NCBI GenBank assembly: GCA_031771865.1
Contig: JASISA010000041.1
Location: 868,001-932,000 of the forward strand
Origin: Nothophaeocryptopus gaeumannii
Taxonomy: Eukaryota; Ascomycota; Dothideomycetes; Mycosphaerellales; Mycosphaerellaceae
Direction of reading: 5' to 3'
DNA: 64,000 nt
Below are positions 1-9,463 of the stretch, piece after piece. The notes below the pieces were generated by a model that ran no database searches, was not told the DNA's origin, and was given only the letters and a program-made list of their open reading frames with translations. Every line of letters starts with the position of its first letter. Within the stretch, counting starts at the first letter, position 1. Position numbers and translations under genes: made by a program.

Positions 1-2
1 CG

Positions 3-554
3 GAACAAGGCGAAGAGGGTGAGGACGGCGAGCCCAAGGAGCCAGAGGTTCTTGGCCCGGTCCCAGCTTCTGTCGCCTTGGTCCTGATCACCGTTTTGGT
101 CGCAGTCTGCGCCGAGTACCTCGTTGACAGCATCGATTCGATTGTCGCCTCTTCTGGAATCAGCAAGACCTTCATTGGTTTGATTTTGTTGCCCATCGTT
201 GGAAATGCGGCGGAGCACGTCACTGCGGTGGTCGTCGCCTACAAGGACAAGATGGACCTCGCAATTGGAGTCGCTATCGGCAGCTCCATGCAAATCGCGC
301 TTTTCGTTACTCCATTCCTGGTTATCCTGGGCTGGATCATTGGTCGAGAAATGACCCTCCACTTCCAAGGCTTCGAGACCGTCGTCTTTTTCCTAAGTGT
401 ATTAGTTGTCAACTACCTCATCCAGGATGGCAAGAGTAACTACCTGGAGGGTTGCATGTGCTTGGGCACATACATCATCATCGCCATTGCTTTCTGGGTG
501 TATCCTGAAGATGCAGGAGATATCGGCTCGATGGTGTCTGGTTTCTTCCACTGA
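3..554 (+). CDS. Vacuolar Ca2+(cation)/H+ exchanger, C-terminal part
   Basis: This is the 3' end of a CAX-family antiporter, which exchanges vacuolar protons for cytosolic calcium or other cations. The reading frame is open from base 3, so the start lies upstream of the window. After an acidic linker come several hydrophobic segments. The motif GNAAEH, with its ion-binding Glu, sits in a stretch matching the second alpha repeat of CAX proteins, and is followed by [13 protein letters not shown] and a final membrane segment before the stop. The family normally has about 11 membrane segments; only the last five or so are here. The yeast counterpart would be Vcx1, but fungi carry several paralogues and I cannot say which one this is. 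Confidence 0.9.
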   Translation, partial: EQGEEGEDGEPKEPEVLGPVPASVALVLITVLVAVCAEYLVDSIDSIVASSGISKTFIGLILLPIVGNAAEHVTAVVVAYKDKMDLAIGVAIGSSMQIALFVTPFLVILGWIIGREMTLHFQGFETVVFFLSVLVVNYLIQDGKSNYLEGCMCLGTYIIIAIAFWVYPEDAGDIGSMVSGFFH

Positions 555-1581
555 GTATCATAATGTATAGTTATGGCACTGGACAAGTGCCTGGGTTTCA
601 TATTCAGAAGGGAAGCGCAAGGCGTCGAGGGAGGGCATACTCGATTTCACCTGGCAAGGGAGGCTGAGTCGGCTCTTATGTACATTAAATGAGGGCACGC
701 GCGGGTAAAAGCGTCGGAGGAAACGAAAATCTGAGGTCAAAAGAGGCCGCTCCTGACATCCCAGCGAATGGTTATGTAACGCGTTCCTGGTTCACGAACT
801 TGCGCCACGCGAAGGGGCATTAACGGCAGAGATGAAGTCAGTCAAGGTGAGTCATCTGTTCATATGCCCAAATGAATGCCGGTGATGATTGCGCGTCGGG
901 TGCTACTTACTACGCTCAAACAAGACATACTTCGCGCTTTAGGATGAAGTGTATCAACGTCAAGCTCTATACAACCCAAGGATTGATTCTGGGGCCGCCC
1001 AAGATGCCGGGGGTTGTTTCGCTCATTGCCCGTATAGAAGCCAATCGGAGCTTACAGTCTTCTGCGTCCCGGTCCGAGAGCTGTCCCGGAGCCAACCTAG
1101 AGAATCCGGGCATTCCAAGCAATCGGCTTAGTGTACACTGGTTGCAGGGCTGAGTTCGCAGTCTGGCGTTTCGACATGGTGTTTGTGCCACTGTACGGAG
1201 TTCAATGGGCTTGACAGCCAGTAGGCGCCACTGCGGTCTGCGCCTCTGGATGAACTCTTCTCGAACGCCGACACAGGCGGTGGGGGGTGCGTATTTGATC
1301 TTCAGGACATGCCCACACCTTGTGCAAGCCACATTTTGGTCCCCCTCCACGCTCCATGCTGCGTGCCACGGATTCGCTAAACGAGGTCCTTCTACGTTGC
1401 TTCGTGCTGGAGCACTAGTCAACATCCAACATCAGAATCCTTCCTGAGCGGGTGACATCTCGTGCGATCTTGGCTTCGCGCCAGCTCGTTCGGTCGCCTG
1501 TTAGACGACATCCTCGGTCTCGGACTTCTCTCACATGCATCGACCAGTACACATATAGCGACAGGTACTCGCCCGTACGCA
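555..1581. other. Intergenic region upstream of the Zn2Cys6 factor
   Basis: I find no convincing gene here. Several overlapping open frames exist on both strands but none shows a recognisable domain. It presumably holds the terminator of the exchanger gene and the promoter of the downstream factor. Confidence 0.5.
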
Positions 1582-3801
1582 ATGACGATCCCAGTGGTCC
1601 GCAAAAGGGCCAAGAGACCCAAGACCCGAACAGGGTGCCGCACATGTCGAGCTCGGCATATCAAGTGCGACGAGGAGAGGCCATTCTGTCGGAGATGTGT
1701 GGCTTCCAACCGCGAATGCGCTGGCTACGATGTGGTCAAACCATCTGGAAGCCAGGGCAGGTCTCTGCTTCTGCCCAAGGGGTCGTCTGTCTCCGAGGTT
1801 CAGGTCCCGACATTGTACCCAATGTCGAAGAAGCCCGCGATGGTTGCTATTGAGATGAGCTCGTGGGAGGCTCATGCTTACGACTTCTTTCGACTCCAGA
1901 CCGTCAACCAGCTGCCAGGAAGTGCTTGGACATTGTCGTGGGAGAGGCTGGCATTACAGGCGGGACATCATGAACCGGCCATCACACATGCTGCCATTGC
2001 TCTCGGATCGATACATCGAGCTGTCAATTATCGTGCGGCAACAGGGGCGTCTGGAATCGACCCGGATCAACACTCTTTCGCACTTACACATTACAATAAA
2101 GCCATGGGATACATCAGGAACTACATCATGTCACTGAGTCTCGACTGCTCAGACGCCAGTGTGGAAGTTGTTCTCCTTGTTTCGTTGCTGTTCTTCTGCT
2201 TTGAGATTTTGCATAACGAGGATGCGAGAGCGACCATGCATCTAAGGACCGGGTTGCGGATACTTTACGAGCGAGCGCGGAAACTGGATCGTTATCGAGC
2301 GTGGAAAAAGATGATCGACATCGAGGGCGAGGAGAAGAGAGTAATATCAATGGCGACGAAACCGCGGAACAACATGGACATAATGGTGCAGACGTTTGTT
2401 CGACTCGACGGCGACCTTACCATCATTGGTGACGAAGAGCCATATTTGTTTCCAGTATGCCTTGAGAGTATACCAACCTCATTTCATTCCCTGGAAGAAG
2501 CCATGGTACATCTCGACACCATAGCGACGGCGGGTCATGGCGTGTGCCGCGACATAGTGATCCTCGCAGACAAGCAGCTCGCAATAGACCGGCCTGGTGT
2601 TGAGTACATGGACGAGGATATGCGGAACTGCCTCTCCTGTGCATATTCACGAACGAAGCCTCTCCTGCCCGAGCAGCAAGAAGCCATGGAACAGGTCAAG
2701 AGAGACTTGAACAGGTGGATGTCGGCGCTTGCGTTCCTTCCCATAACTGCACAGAAGGAATCAGCTCACCTCCTGACACAGATACACTTCTTCTACACAT
2801 GGTTCATCATCATGAGCTGGCGAGACGAGGATGAGATGATGGTAGATCGCTTCGACTCGCAATTCGACCACATCCTTAACCTCACCGAGCAATATGTTGA
2901 GCTCTACGCCAAAGCCGCAAGCCCTGAAACAGAAACGGACAGTGTCGATTCCGATGCCAACACGCGACAGTGCTTCACGGTTGGCACCGATGTTGTTCCG
3001 TGCATCAGCATGATTGCATTCAAGTCGCGAACCACCTCCATCCGGCGCCGCTGCATCAGTCTCCTGCGAGCCATCAACTTGCAGGGCGTGTTCGATAGCC
3101 ACTACCTGGCATCATTCGCACAGATGGTTGGTGATCTGGAGGAGGAGCGTGCCCGAGCGATAACAGGCAAGCCAGCTGGAGAAGACTTTCAATGCCATGA
3201 AGTTCCGGAAGCCGCGCGGTTCATCGAGATCGAGCTGTCGCCGTTCAACTTTAAGGAAGAGAGACACAGCTTCTACAAGAGCGAATCTGGTCGACTCGTG
3301 TATGCGACGTTCAGCGATGGCCCTGGCAGTGAGCTGCAGGTCGACAGTGTAGTTTTCCAAGTTAAAAGACCACCTGGTTCTCCAAAGGGTCTGTCATCCG
3401 CTTGTGTCGAAATACGCGCGAGAAGTCTTTCTAACGACGTGGAAGCTCAATGCGAGGAGCGAGATAGCAATGAGCGATGCTGCGCGTTCTACGCACACAA
3501 CGAGACACGAGGCCGGTATGCCTCACCTGGCCTTTTCAAAGAGGCAAAGAACTTCAATGTCGCAGAGCATCCGAAAGTTATGGACGGCACGAGTGAGGAC
3601 GAAGGTACACCACCAACCGACCCCGAACCCCAGGACGATCTATTCGTGTGCACATCTTGCGAGTGGGCGTCATGCTACAGCGGCCAAAGTAGTAAGTATC
3701 CCTGCCGCCGGTTATGCCCAAAACGAAAACCACAGAATATGAGAACAGAGACTTACCCTACCGTAGACCAGTACAGAAGTCCCGTAGGAGCAGCAGCCTA
3801 G
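1582..3801 (+). CDS. Zn2Cys6 fungal transcription factor
   Basis: This is a nuclear DNA-binding regulator of about 739 residues. A binuclear zinc cluster lies near the N-terminus, with cysteines at residues 19, 22, 29, 36, 39 and 46 (CX2CX6CX6CX2CX6C) preceded by a basic stretch. The middle matches the fungal-specific factor region of this class, with a helix-rich segment around the motif SWEAHAYDFF. I chose the ATG at 1582 because it leaves a short basic leader; the frame is open further upstream. The last roughly 140 residues read less like the family, and a consensus donor (GTAAGT at 3692) lies in this part, so the 3' end may be spliced differently. Target genes cannot be predicted. Confidence 0.8.
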   Translation: MTIPVVRKRAKRPKTRTGCRTCRARHIKCDEERPFCRRCVASNRECAGYDVVKPSGSQGRSLLLPKGSSVSEVQVPTLYPMSKKPAMVAIEMSSWEAHAYDFFRLQTVNQLPGSAWTLSWERLALQAGHHEPAITHAAIALGSIHRAVNYRAATGASGIDPDQHSFALTHYNKAMGYIRNYIMSLSLDCSDASVEVVLLVSLLFFCFEILHNEDARATMHLRTGLRILYERARKLDRYRAWKKMIDIEGEEKRVISMATKPRNNMDIMVQTFVRLDGDLTIIGDEEPYLFPVCLESIPTSFHSLEEAMVHLDTIATAGHGVCRDIVILADKQLAIDRPGVEYMDEDMRNCLSCAYSRTKPLLPEQQEAMEQVKRDLNRWMSALAFLPITAQKESAHLLTQIHFFYTWFIIMSWRDEDEMMVDRFDSQFDHILNLTEQYVELYAKAASPETETDSVDSDANTRQCFTVGTDVVPCISMIAFKSRTTSIRRRCISLLRAINLQGVFDSHYLASFAQMVGDLEEERARAITGKPAGEDFQCHEVPEAARFIEIELSPFNFKEERHSFYKSESGRLVYATFSDGPGSELQVDSVVFQVKRPPGSPKGLSSACVEIRARSLSNDVEAQCEERDSNERCCAFYAHNETRGRYASPGLFKEAKNFNVAEHPKVMDGTSEDEGTPPTDPEPQDDLFVCTSCEWASCYSGQSSKYPCRRLCPKRKPQNMRTETYPTVDQYRSPVGAAA

Positions 3802-4560
3802 TGGTCTCTCACTTCACCCTCCGAAACCATACACCCGCAGGCAGTCCCTCAAGTCGGATAAAACAAGAGAAAGAGGTCGCTGATGTTTGGATGTTTCCGC
3901 TTGCAAAGGTTCTGGATCCGGTCACTTATCTACGACCCTGGGAAGGTCGACGACTCCTCGCGCCGGTTCTAGTAGCAAGGCCGCTCGATCGCCGAACGAC
4001 GCGAGTACAAGCTCAGGGGATGATCCTGATAGAACTGACAAGGCATTGCCCGTGGGTCCCGATGAGGGCTGCGTTCGAACAACCGAGTTACCGATTCGCG
4101 GTGGTTCCGAGGAGTATTCATCCTCTGAGAACACAACCTCTAGCAGCACAAACAAAGGTACGCACTACTCACTTCGAACCCTCGTCCCGCCCGAGCTGAC
4201 GCTGACTTTTGAGTGGAGCATCTCCAGGTCCAACAATAGCCCACCAGTATTTGTTATCCCCACATAACCTCTACCTCAAAGTCCGCCTCCCCCACCCAAC
4301 AGACGCGAACATAGCCCTCGCGACTACGAAACCCATGGGCAGATTCTCGACGAGTGCTGCTCAACACGTCCGAGTACTACATCGATGTGCGTCTTCACTT
4401 TCTCAGCAGCGAGATGAGGCTGAATGTGGAGTGAGTCTTTTAGTCGGCACAACCACGTATGCGGTTGAAGGACCGATTTTGATGGGTGAGATGGATAATT
4501 CGCCGATGTTGTTGCCGTTGGAAGGGGTGGATTTTGGGGATTGGGGATGATAGGGAGAAA
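3802..4560 (+). other. Coding-like tail of uncertain identity
   Basis: Several short plus-strand frames here look like exons but do not connect simply. One from about 3887 is Ser-rich and ends near a possible donor at 4157. Another, read around 4355-4435, gives a peptide with EYYIDVRLHF that faintly recalls the Hri1 family. A third ends in a tidy acidic LEGVDFGDWG. They could be 3' exons of the upstream factor, a separate small gene, or a remnant. I cannot choose between these. Confidence 0.25.
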
Positions 4561-4910
4561 TGGGATGGTGGTCCTCGAAGGATAATGCAGACGACTGTGT
4601 CTCTCTGAGCTCGGCTCTGGGCTGGGCTGCTAGCTGAGAAGCTAGTAGTAAGGAGGGCAGTTCACAATGAGAGATCATACTCGATTCTCATCTCAACTGC
4701 GAACAGCTGCACAATCGACTTGTCGATATCCCTCATGCATTCTCAACAGAATCAACGATGGAGAAGCTATCCGCACATATGCTACATGCTAAATCTGCGT
4801 TGAACTAATTGAGGTGCAGGTGCAAGTGAAGTGACGTGAAGTGAAGTTCACGATCCAAGGTCATGCGCAGATCCCCGTTGGCTTTTCGCGCTACTGACGC
4901 ACCTTGACTT

Positions 4911-5618
4911 TCACATGCCGCGTCTCCATCTCCGCACTTTCCTCTCATACATTCGTGTTCCGGACTTCTGCACTTCAACACCAGACAAGAAGCTCTCTGA
5001 TTTAGTCACGATGGTCCCGTGACCGTTGTTCCAGCTAACGTAGTTCAGGTCAGACTTTGACAGTATCAAGCTCTTGAGCGCTTGTGGTGATTTGGTGACA
5101 GGCACCAGGTACCACTCCTCCAAAATGGAGTCATGGATTGCCTCCGAAATAAGATCGTGGACCAGTGGAGAAGTCCTGTCGATGGCCTGAAGTACGTTTG
5201 GAAGAACACCACCGCGGACGCTCACCTTCGCCGCTTCCATTTGTTCTGCCGCACACGTCTCTACAATACTGATCGTCCGTCGCTACACGTGGACGACGCG
5301 TGGACAATCGAGATACTGCGTGAGGTCACCATAGAGCTCCTGCCGCGTCCAGCACACGCATTGAAGGTAGAGTGTATCGAGAACGCAGGTCTCACAGTAT
5401 GCTTACAGTGACTCAGGGAGAGTTCTCCAGGCTCGACATGTGCCAATGGCACCTCCACGAGGAAGGGTTAAAGTGTGAATCAAAGTAAAGTCGCGATCAG
5501 AACGGTGGCGAGGATATCGCTGCTGGACGTTTCGGAAACAAGAAGCAGTAGAGGGATCGATGTCCTTGGCGTCCAGTGGACCATGTAGTTCAACAACGCC
5601 AGAGAAGGAAATGCGCAC
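4911..5618 (-). other. Possible small spliced gene, unassigned
   Basis: Three minus-strand frames in this stretch look protein-like: about 5618-5403, about 5405-5290 (a Cys-rich peptide with ETCVLDTLYLQC), and 5240-4911 (109 residues, with SDLNYVSWNNGHG). They could be exons of one small gene, but I could not find a clean set of splice junctions. No domain is recognised with confidence. The stretch lies directly downstream of the F-box gene on the same strand. Confidence 0.25.
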
Positions 5619-5655
5619 TCTGTCGCAGGACTTCCTGCCTCAAGTCGAATAAGTC

Positions 5656-7119
5656 TCAAAAACGCGACTCCGTCGGCGTAGCATCAAGTACAAGCCAATC
5701 AAGAGGATATGGACCACCTCGCAGCAAGAACGCTTCCGTATGTGCTTGACTGACTGTTCGCACCGTGTACTGCCAGCCGCTGGCGGTTCTAGACGACCTA
5801 TGGTCGCACACATCATGCAGTGCGATATGGTCGAAGCAAATAGACTCCGCCCGCAAAGCGAAGAACAGCTCTTCCCATCGCACGGAACCGTAGGGGCTTT
5901 CGCAGTACGACAAGTCGACGCTGTCCAAAGTTGCCTTGTGCCGTATCAGAAAGGCAGCTAGGTCACTGACGTCCACCCACCCATTCGTAAGCTTCAACTT
6001 CTTCAGCGCTGGATAGTGATGAGTCTCTTGTCCGATGGCATCCATGACGGGCATTTGCGCCAGTTCAAGAGTCAGTGATTCAAGACCACGGGCCGAAGTG
6101 AGAATTCGCGTCAAATAACCCTCGGTAACCGTGTCCTCGCCAACGCAATCATCATGGCAGCCAAGAGTCAAGTCCAGATGCTTCAAGTGGCTGAAGACAT
6201 TGACCATCGATTCTAGCGTTGGAGACCATTCCCTGAAGATGTAGTGCGAGATCCCACACTCCTCGAGTTCTGCTCCTAAACCCTCCTTGAACTGCGGACG
6301 GACAACAAACTCACGAATCTTCGTCTGAGTCTGAGCAAGCGCCGACATGAGAATGACCAGCCCACGATAGGGTCTCTGGGGCATTGCAGGATCGTACATT
6401 GACATATCACCTGAGTCTCTCGGGTCATCATAATACTCAGCGCTTCTGACAATATCCAGACTTTCTGGTTCGAAATCTCCTGGTACGTAAGGTCCAGTTT
6501 TCAAGCTCCATGTCGACCAATTCACGCCCGGCCAGTTCCATTCGGGAGGCGGAGGAAATCGCTGTCCGATTGGCGATGCTTCGTACAACCGCGTAGTGGG
6601 AGATTTACCATGAATAGAAGTCTCATCCGGCACCGGGTATCCGAGATGTCGATTCGTTAGCACGATCTTCTCCAGGTTGGGCAGTTTAGGCAATGCTTCG
6701 ACAAGTGCGGCTTGATCAAGCATATTCCGTCGAATACGATGATGCTCTCTGCATTCACGTGCAAAGAAGTCGTAGACGTCTTCGTCGTAAGCAGGGACAG
6801 GGTGTCGCTCTTGGTCCTCGTCACCCTCACACATCCGCATGTACTCCTCGCGATCAGCCAGAGACTCGGCAGAAGTAGTATCGTCCCATATGAGTTCCTT
6901 GATTCCTTTGCATATGAGCGGATTCTGAGTGACCAGCTTGAAGACCTTGTAGTCCTGACGGTGAGAAGACAGCCAAATGCGAGGGAAGAGATAAGGGGCG
7001 CAGATCTCGTTCCATGCGCGACTGACCAGGCGCAATTGCTTGAAAGAAAATTCGAAATTGGGCTGCTCGATGATGAGAGTCGTGAGCTCAGGGGGTAGTT
7101 TTTCGAACATGCGCGGCAT
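5656..7119 (-). CDS. F-box domain protein
   Basis: This is a protein of about 487 residues, read from the internal ATG at 7119; an in-frame ATG at 7179 would add 20 residues. The N-terminus (MFEKLPPELTTLII, then the motif LRLVSRAWNEICAPYLF) is a typical F-box, which docks on Skp1 in SCF ubiquitin ligases. The rest is leucine-rich, with spaced LKHLDLTL and LESLTLEL segments that suggest degenerate leucine-rich repeats for substrate binding. Such F-box/LRR-like proteins are abundant and fast-evolving in filamentous ascomycetes. The substrate is unknown. No intron is needed. Confidence 0.8.
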   Translation of the reverse strand: MPRMFEKLPPELTTLIIEQPNFEFSFKQLRLVSRAWNEICAPYLFPRIWLSSHRQDYKVFKLVTQNPLICKGIKELIWDDTTSAESLADREEYMRMCEGDEDQERHPVPAYDEDVYDFFARECREHHRIRRNMLDQAALVEALPKLPNLEKIVLTNRHLGYPVPDETSIHGKSPTTRLYEASPIGQRFPPPPEWNWPGVNWSTWSLKTGPYVPGDFEPESLDIVRSAEYYDDPRDSGDMSMYDPAMPQRPYRGLVILMSALAQTQTKIREFVVRPQFKEGLGAELEECGISHYIFREWSPTLESMVNVFSHLKHLDLTLGCHDDCVGEDTVTEGYLTRILTSARGLESLTLELAQMPVMDAIGQETHHYPALKKLKLTNGWVDVSDLAAFLIRHKATLDSVDLSYCESPYGSVRWEELFFALRAESICFDHIALHDVCDHRSSRTASGWQYTVRTVSQAHTEAFLLRGGPYPLDWLVLDATPTESRF

Positions 7120-7179
7120 CGTGTGATAGTGAATCTTCCTGATGAGCTTCGAGTGACCGGAGGATGGTCGCTCGAGCAT

Positions 7180-7826
7180 CGTCGCCTCTGTCTGAGAAGT
7201 TCGCCGGATGGGCAGCTGTCGAATGTGCGTGAGAGCTACTTGAGGAGGTCGACGTTGTGTGAAGTGTATTGACAGAGGGAAGACTCACAGCATTTATTGC
7301 CTGCCCCGTCAGTCTTTAGACCAGGCAAAAGTGAGCCGAAGGATTGGACTAGCGAATGATAGAGCCGTTTACCCATTCAAGTATATCTTCTGCATTTATA
7401 CCTGTTGAAGTATAATGAACAGTCTTCACATGTGTAGCAGCGTGATATCCTTGCTTTGCTGAAGGCTCAGGGAAGACATTATTGCCAGACCTGGTTGCCC
7501 GTTTCTCGCAAGCATCCGCATCTTTCTCGGCGTGCCGACCTCGCTGCCTGCAGAAGTTAGAGTGTCTGCGGACTCTACTCTGCCACGTTCTGATTTTGGT
7601 ATTAGACGGGCCAGTGTGAACGACGTTTGTTCACCGCCCACCACGATATGTTCTCGTGTCGTCTGTCAGCACGCTGCTTGTCCCTCTCAAACCCATGCGA
7701 CTCATTGTATGTTGTCTAACAGCATTGCATTCATGTTCTCATCTATCTCATTTTTGCTCCTACCTCGCCTGTCCCGCGCTCTTTCTCCTCCAAGTCACTC
7801 ACGCATCTTCGCCAAGCTTATATTCT
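7180..7826. other. Intergenic, F-box promoter side
   Basis: I see no supportable gene. It holds the promoter of the minus-strand F-box gene and the 3' flank of the nitroreductase gene. Short open frames here show no conserved motif. Confidence 0.5.
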
Positions 7827-8513
7827 CTACAACCCATGAAAGAAGACCCTCTGATCAATCGGCTTAACTTCCTTCTGCTGCAGCTTCTCCCTCGATCCCT
7901 CAGCGGGGTCACCAAAGACCAACTGAGCCTTCAAGCTCCACTCAAGCGGGATGTTCCAAATCTCACTAGCCTTCTGGTCAGGCAGTGGGTTGTAATGCTG
8001 CAAGTTGCAGCCAAGTCCCTCGGCCTCGAAGGCGGTCCAGAGAGCGTACTGGTGCATGGCGGAGGTATGCTCGGACCAGACGGGGAAGCGGTCGGCGTAT
8101 TGGGGGAGTTTGGATTGCAGGGCTTTGGTGGGTTCGGGGTCTTCGTAGAAGAGAACCTGTAAGAGAGGATGTGATGAGCATACGCTCCTCGCTCATTGGT
8201 GACGATTGTTAGGTCTTACCGTGCCGTATGCTCCAGAGAACATATCCATTCTCTGCTTGGTGTGATCCCACTTATCCTCAGGGACATGAGCCTTCAAGAT
8301 CTCGGTGACAACGCTCCAGAACTTGTCGTGGTCCTCTTTGACGAGCACCACAAGCCTGGCCGTCTGGGCGTTGAAGCTGGATGGCACATCCTTGATGACC
8401 TGGGTCACAATCTCCTTGATCTTCGCATCTGGGACAGAAGACTTCTTGGTCAAGCTGTAGATCGTGCGGCGGTTCGCAATCGCGTCCTTGAGGGTGAAGT
8501 TGTCGACACCCAT
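7827..8513 (-). CDS. Nitroreductase-family oxidoreductase (Frm2/Hbn1-like)
   Basis: Two exons (8513-8220 and 8156-7827) join in frame to 207 residues; the 63-bp intron starts GTAAGA and ends TTACAG. The N-terminus has AIANRRTIYSL, the FMN-phosphate contact of the family, followed by VPSSFNAQTARLVVL. The second exon has the typical SAMHQYALWTAFEAEGLGCNLQHYNP. Yeast Frm2 and Hbn1, of similar length, are FMN-dependent oxidoreductases linked to lipid signalling and oxidative stress. I chose the ATG at 8513 because a TATA-like element lies about 110 bp upstream and homologues begin here. The open frame continues upstream and includes a hydrophobic stretch, so a longer form is possible but less likely. 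Confidence 0.88.
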
Positions 8514-8619
8514 CTTTGTAGTTGAGCTGAAGTAGCGTGAAGGTGTGGCCGAAGTGTAGGCTGAATGGGCTGCGAGTGAAGTGGAGGAGGATAAATCGGT
8601 AGAGGGAGAAACAGCTGGG

Positions 8620-8629
8620 TATATAAAGG
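8620..8629 (-). promoter_or_regulatory. TATA-like element of the nitroreductase gene
   Basis: The sequence TATATAAAGG on the plus strand (CCTTTATATA on the coding strand) lies about 110 bp before the chosen start at 8513. Position and composition fit a fungal core promoter. Confidence 0.4.
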
Positions 8630-8820
8630 CCTTTTGTATGCCACTCCAGCTACGTTTGATAATCGGGTTCCAGAGACTTCGTAGTGGGGCGGCCTGCATA
8701 TCGTCGAGTAGGAGGGGCTCCGATGCAATTAAGTAGGCCAACAAACCAGCAGCCAACGCAAGTATCGCTCCCACCACTTTGGCTGTATGATCTCTCATCG
8801 CCAGCGCAAGCCTCTCTGCT

Positions 8821-8848
8821 CTCTGTTCTCTGTTCTCTGTTCTCTGTT
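8821..8848. repeat. Short tandem repeat, unit ctctgtt, four copies
   Basis: Four perfect copies of a 7-bp unit, with degenerate copies on both sides. It lies in the 5' flank of the nitroreductase gene. Copy number is likely to vary between strains. Confidence 0.85.
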
Positions 8849-9463
8849 CTGTTGGCCAGCTTATCGCAGCATTATCAATGCCCCCTTGGTCCAGCTCGGA
8901 GATCTCGAAGAGCTCCCACGGTGCCACGGCTTCCGATCCCCGACGACAACGGACAACCAAACGACAAGGGTCCAGCGACAACAAAGAATGTCGCGTTGCT
9001 TGGGCAGCGCTTACACCATCAACTCAAGCACTTCAGCTGCAGACGGCTTCAGTTCCGCCCTGCCTGTGAGACCGAAGGAGCGAAGCTGACAAGCAAATTA
9101 TTAGCGGCCATTTTGCAGAGAGCTACAGAGCTACAGAGCTACAACATTCGGAGCCGATCCTTGCTTCGGTCGTCGGCGATCTGGTAGCGGTGGAAGTGTG
9201 GAGGACGTCAGGTACGAAATCTCGGTCAGTCATGAGGGATCGGACAGCGGACGAAGATCCAGTTCCGACAACTACTTTGAGAACATTATGCTACATTCTG
9301 CTATACAAGCATGTACCCAATACCCAGTCTCCAAACAATCGAACCGGCAGCGTTCCCTCTGTATGGGGCGGATTAAAGAAGTTAGCAATATCATAGTGTA
9401 ATCAAGATGCTGGTCCAGCAGCGTCCTCCATACTCCAAACAGCCAACCTCGTCCAACTCATAC
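8849..9463. other. Intergenic stretch
   Basis: No gene seen. A small tandem repeat with three copies of agagctac lies near 9119-9142. The remainder has only scattered short open frames. Confidence 0.5.

Noticed and set aside
967..1425. Minus-strand frame of 152 residues with a CTRCGH motif
   Set aside because: Single CxxC, no further metal ligands, overlapped by several other frames, and no recognisable family.
8193..8984. Longer nitroreductase start with a hydrophobic segment
   Set aside because: The extension contains a tandem repeat and a TATA-like element and lacks similarity to the family; the ATG at 8513 fits better.
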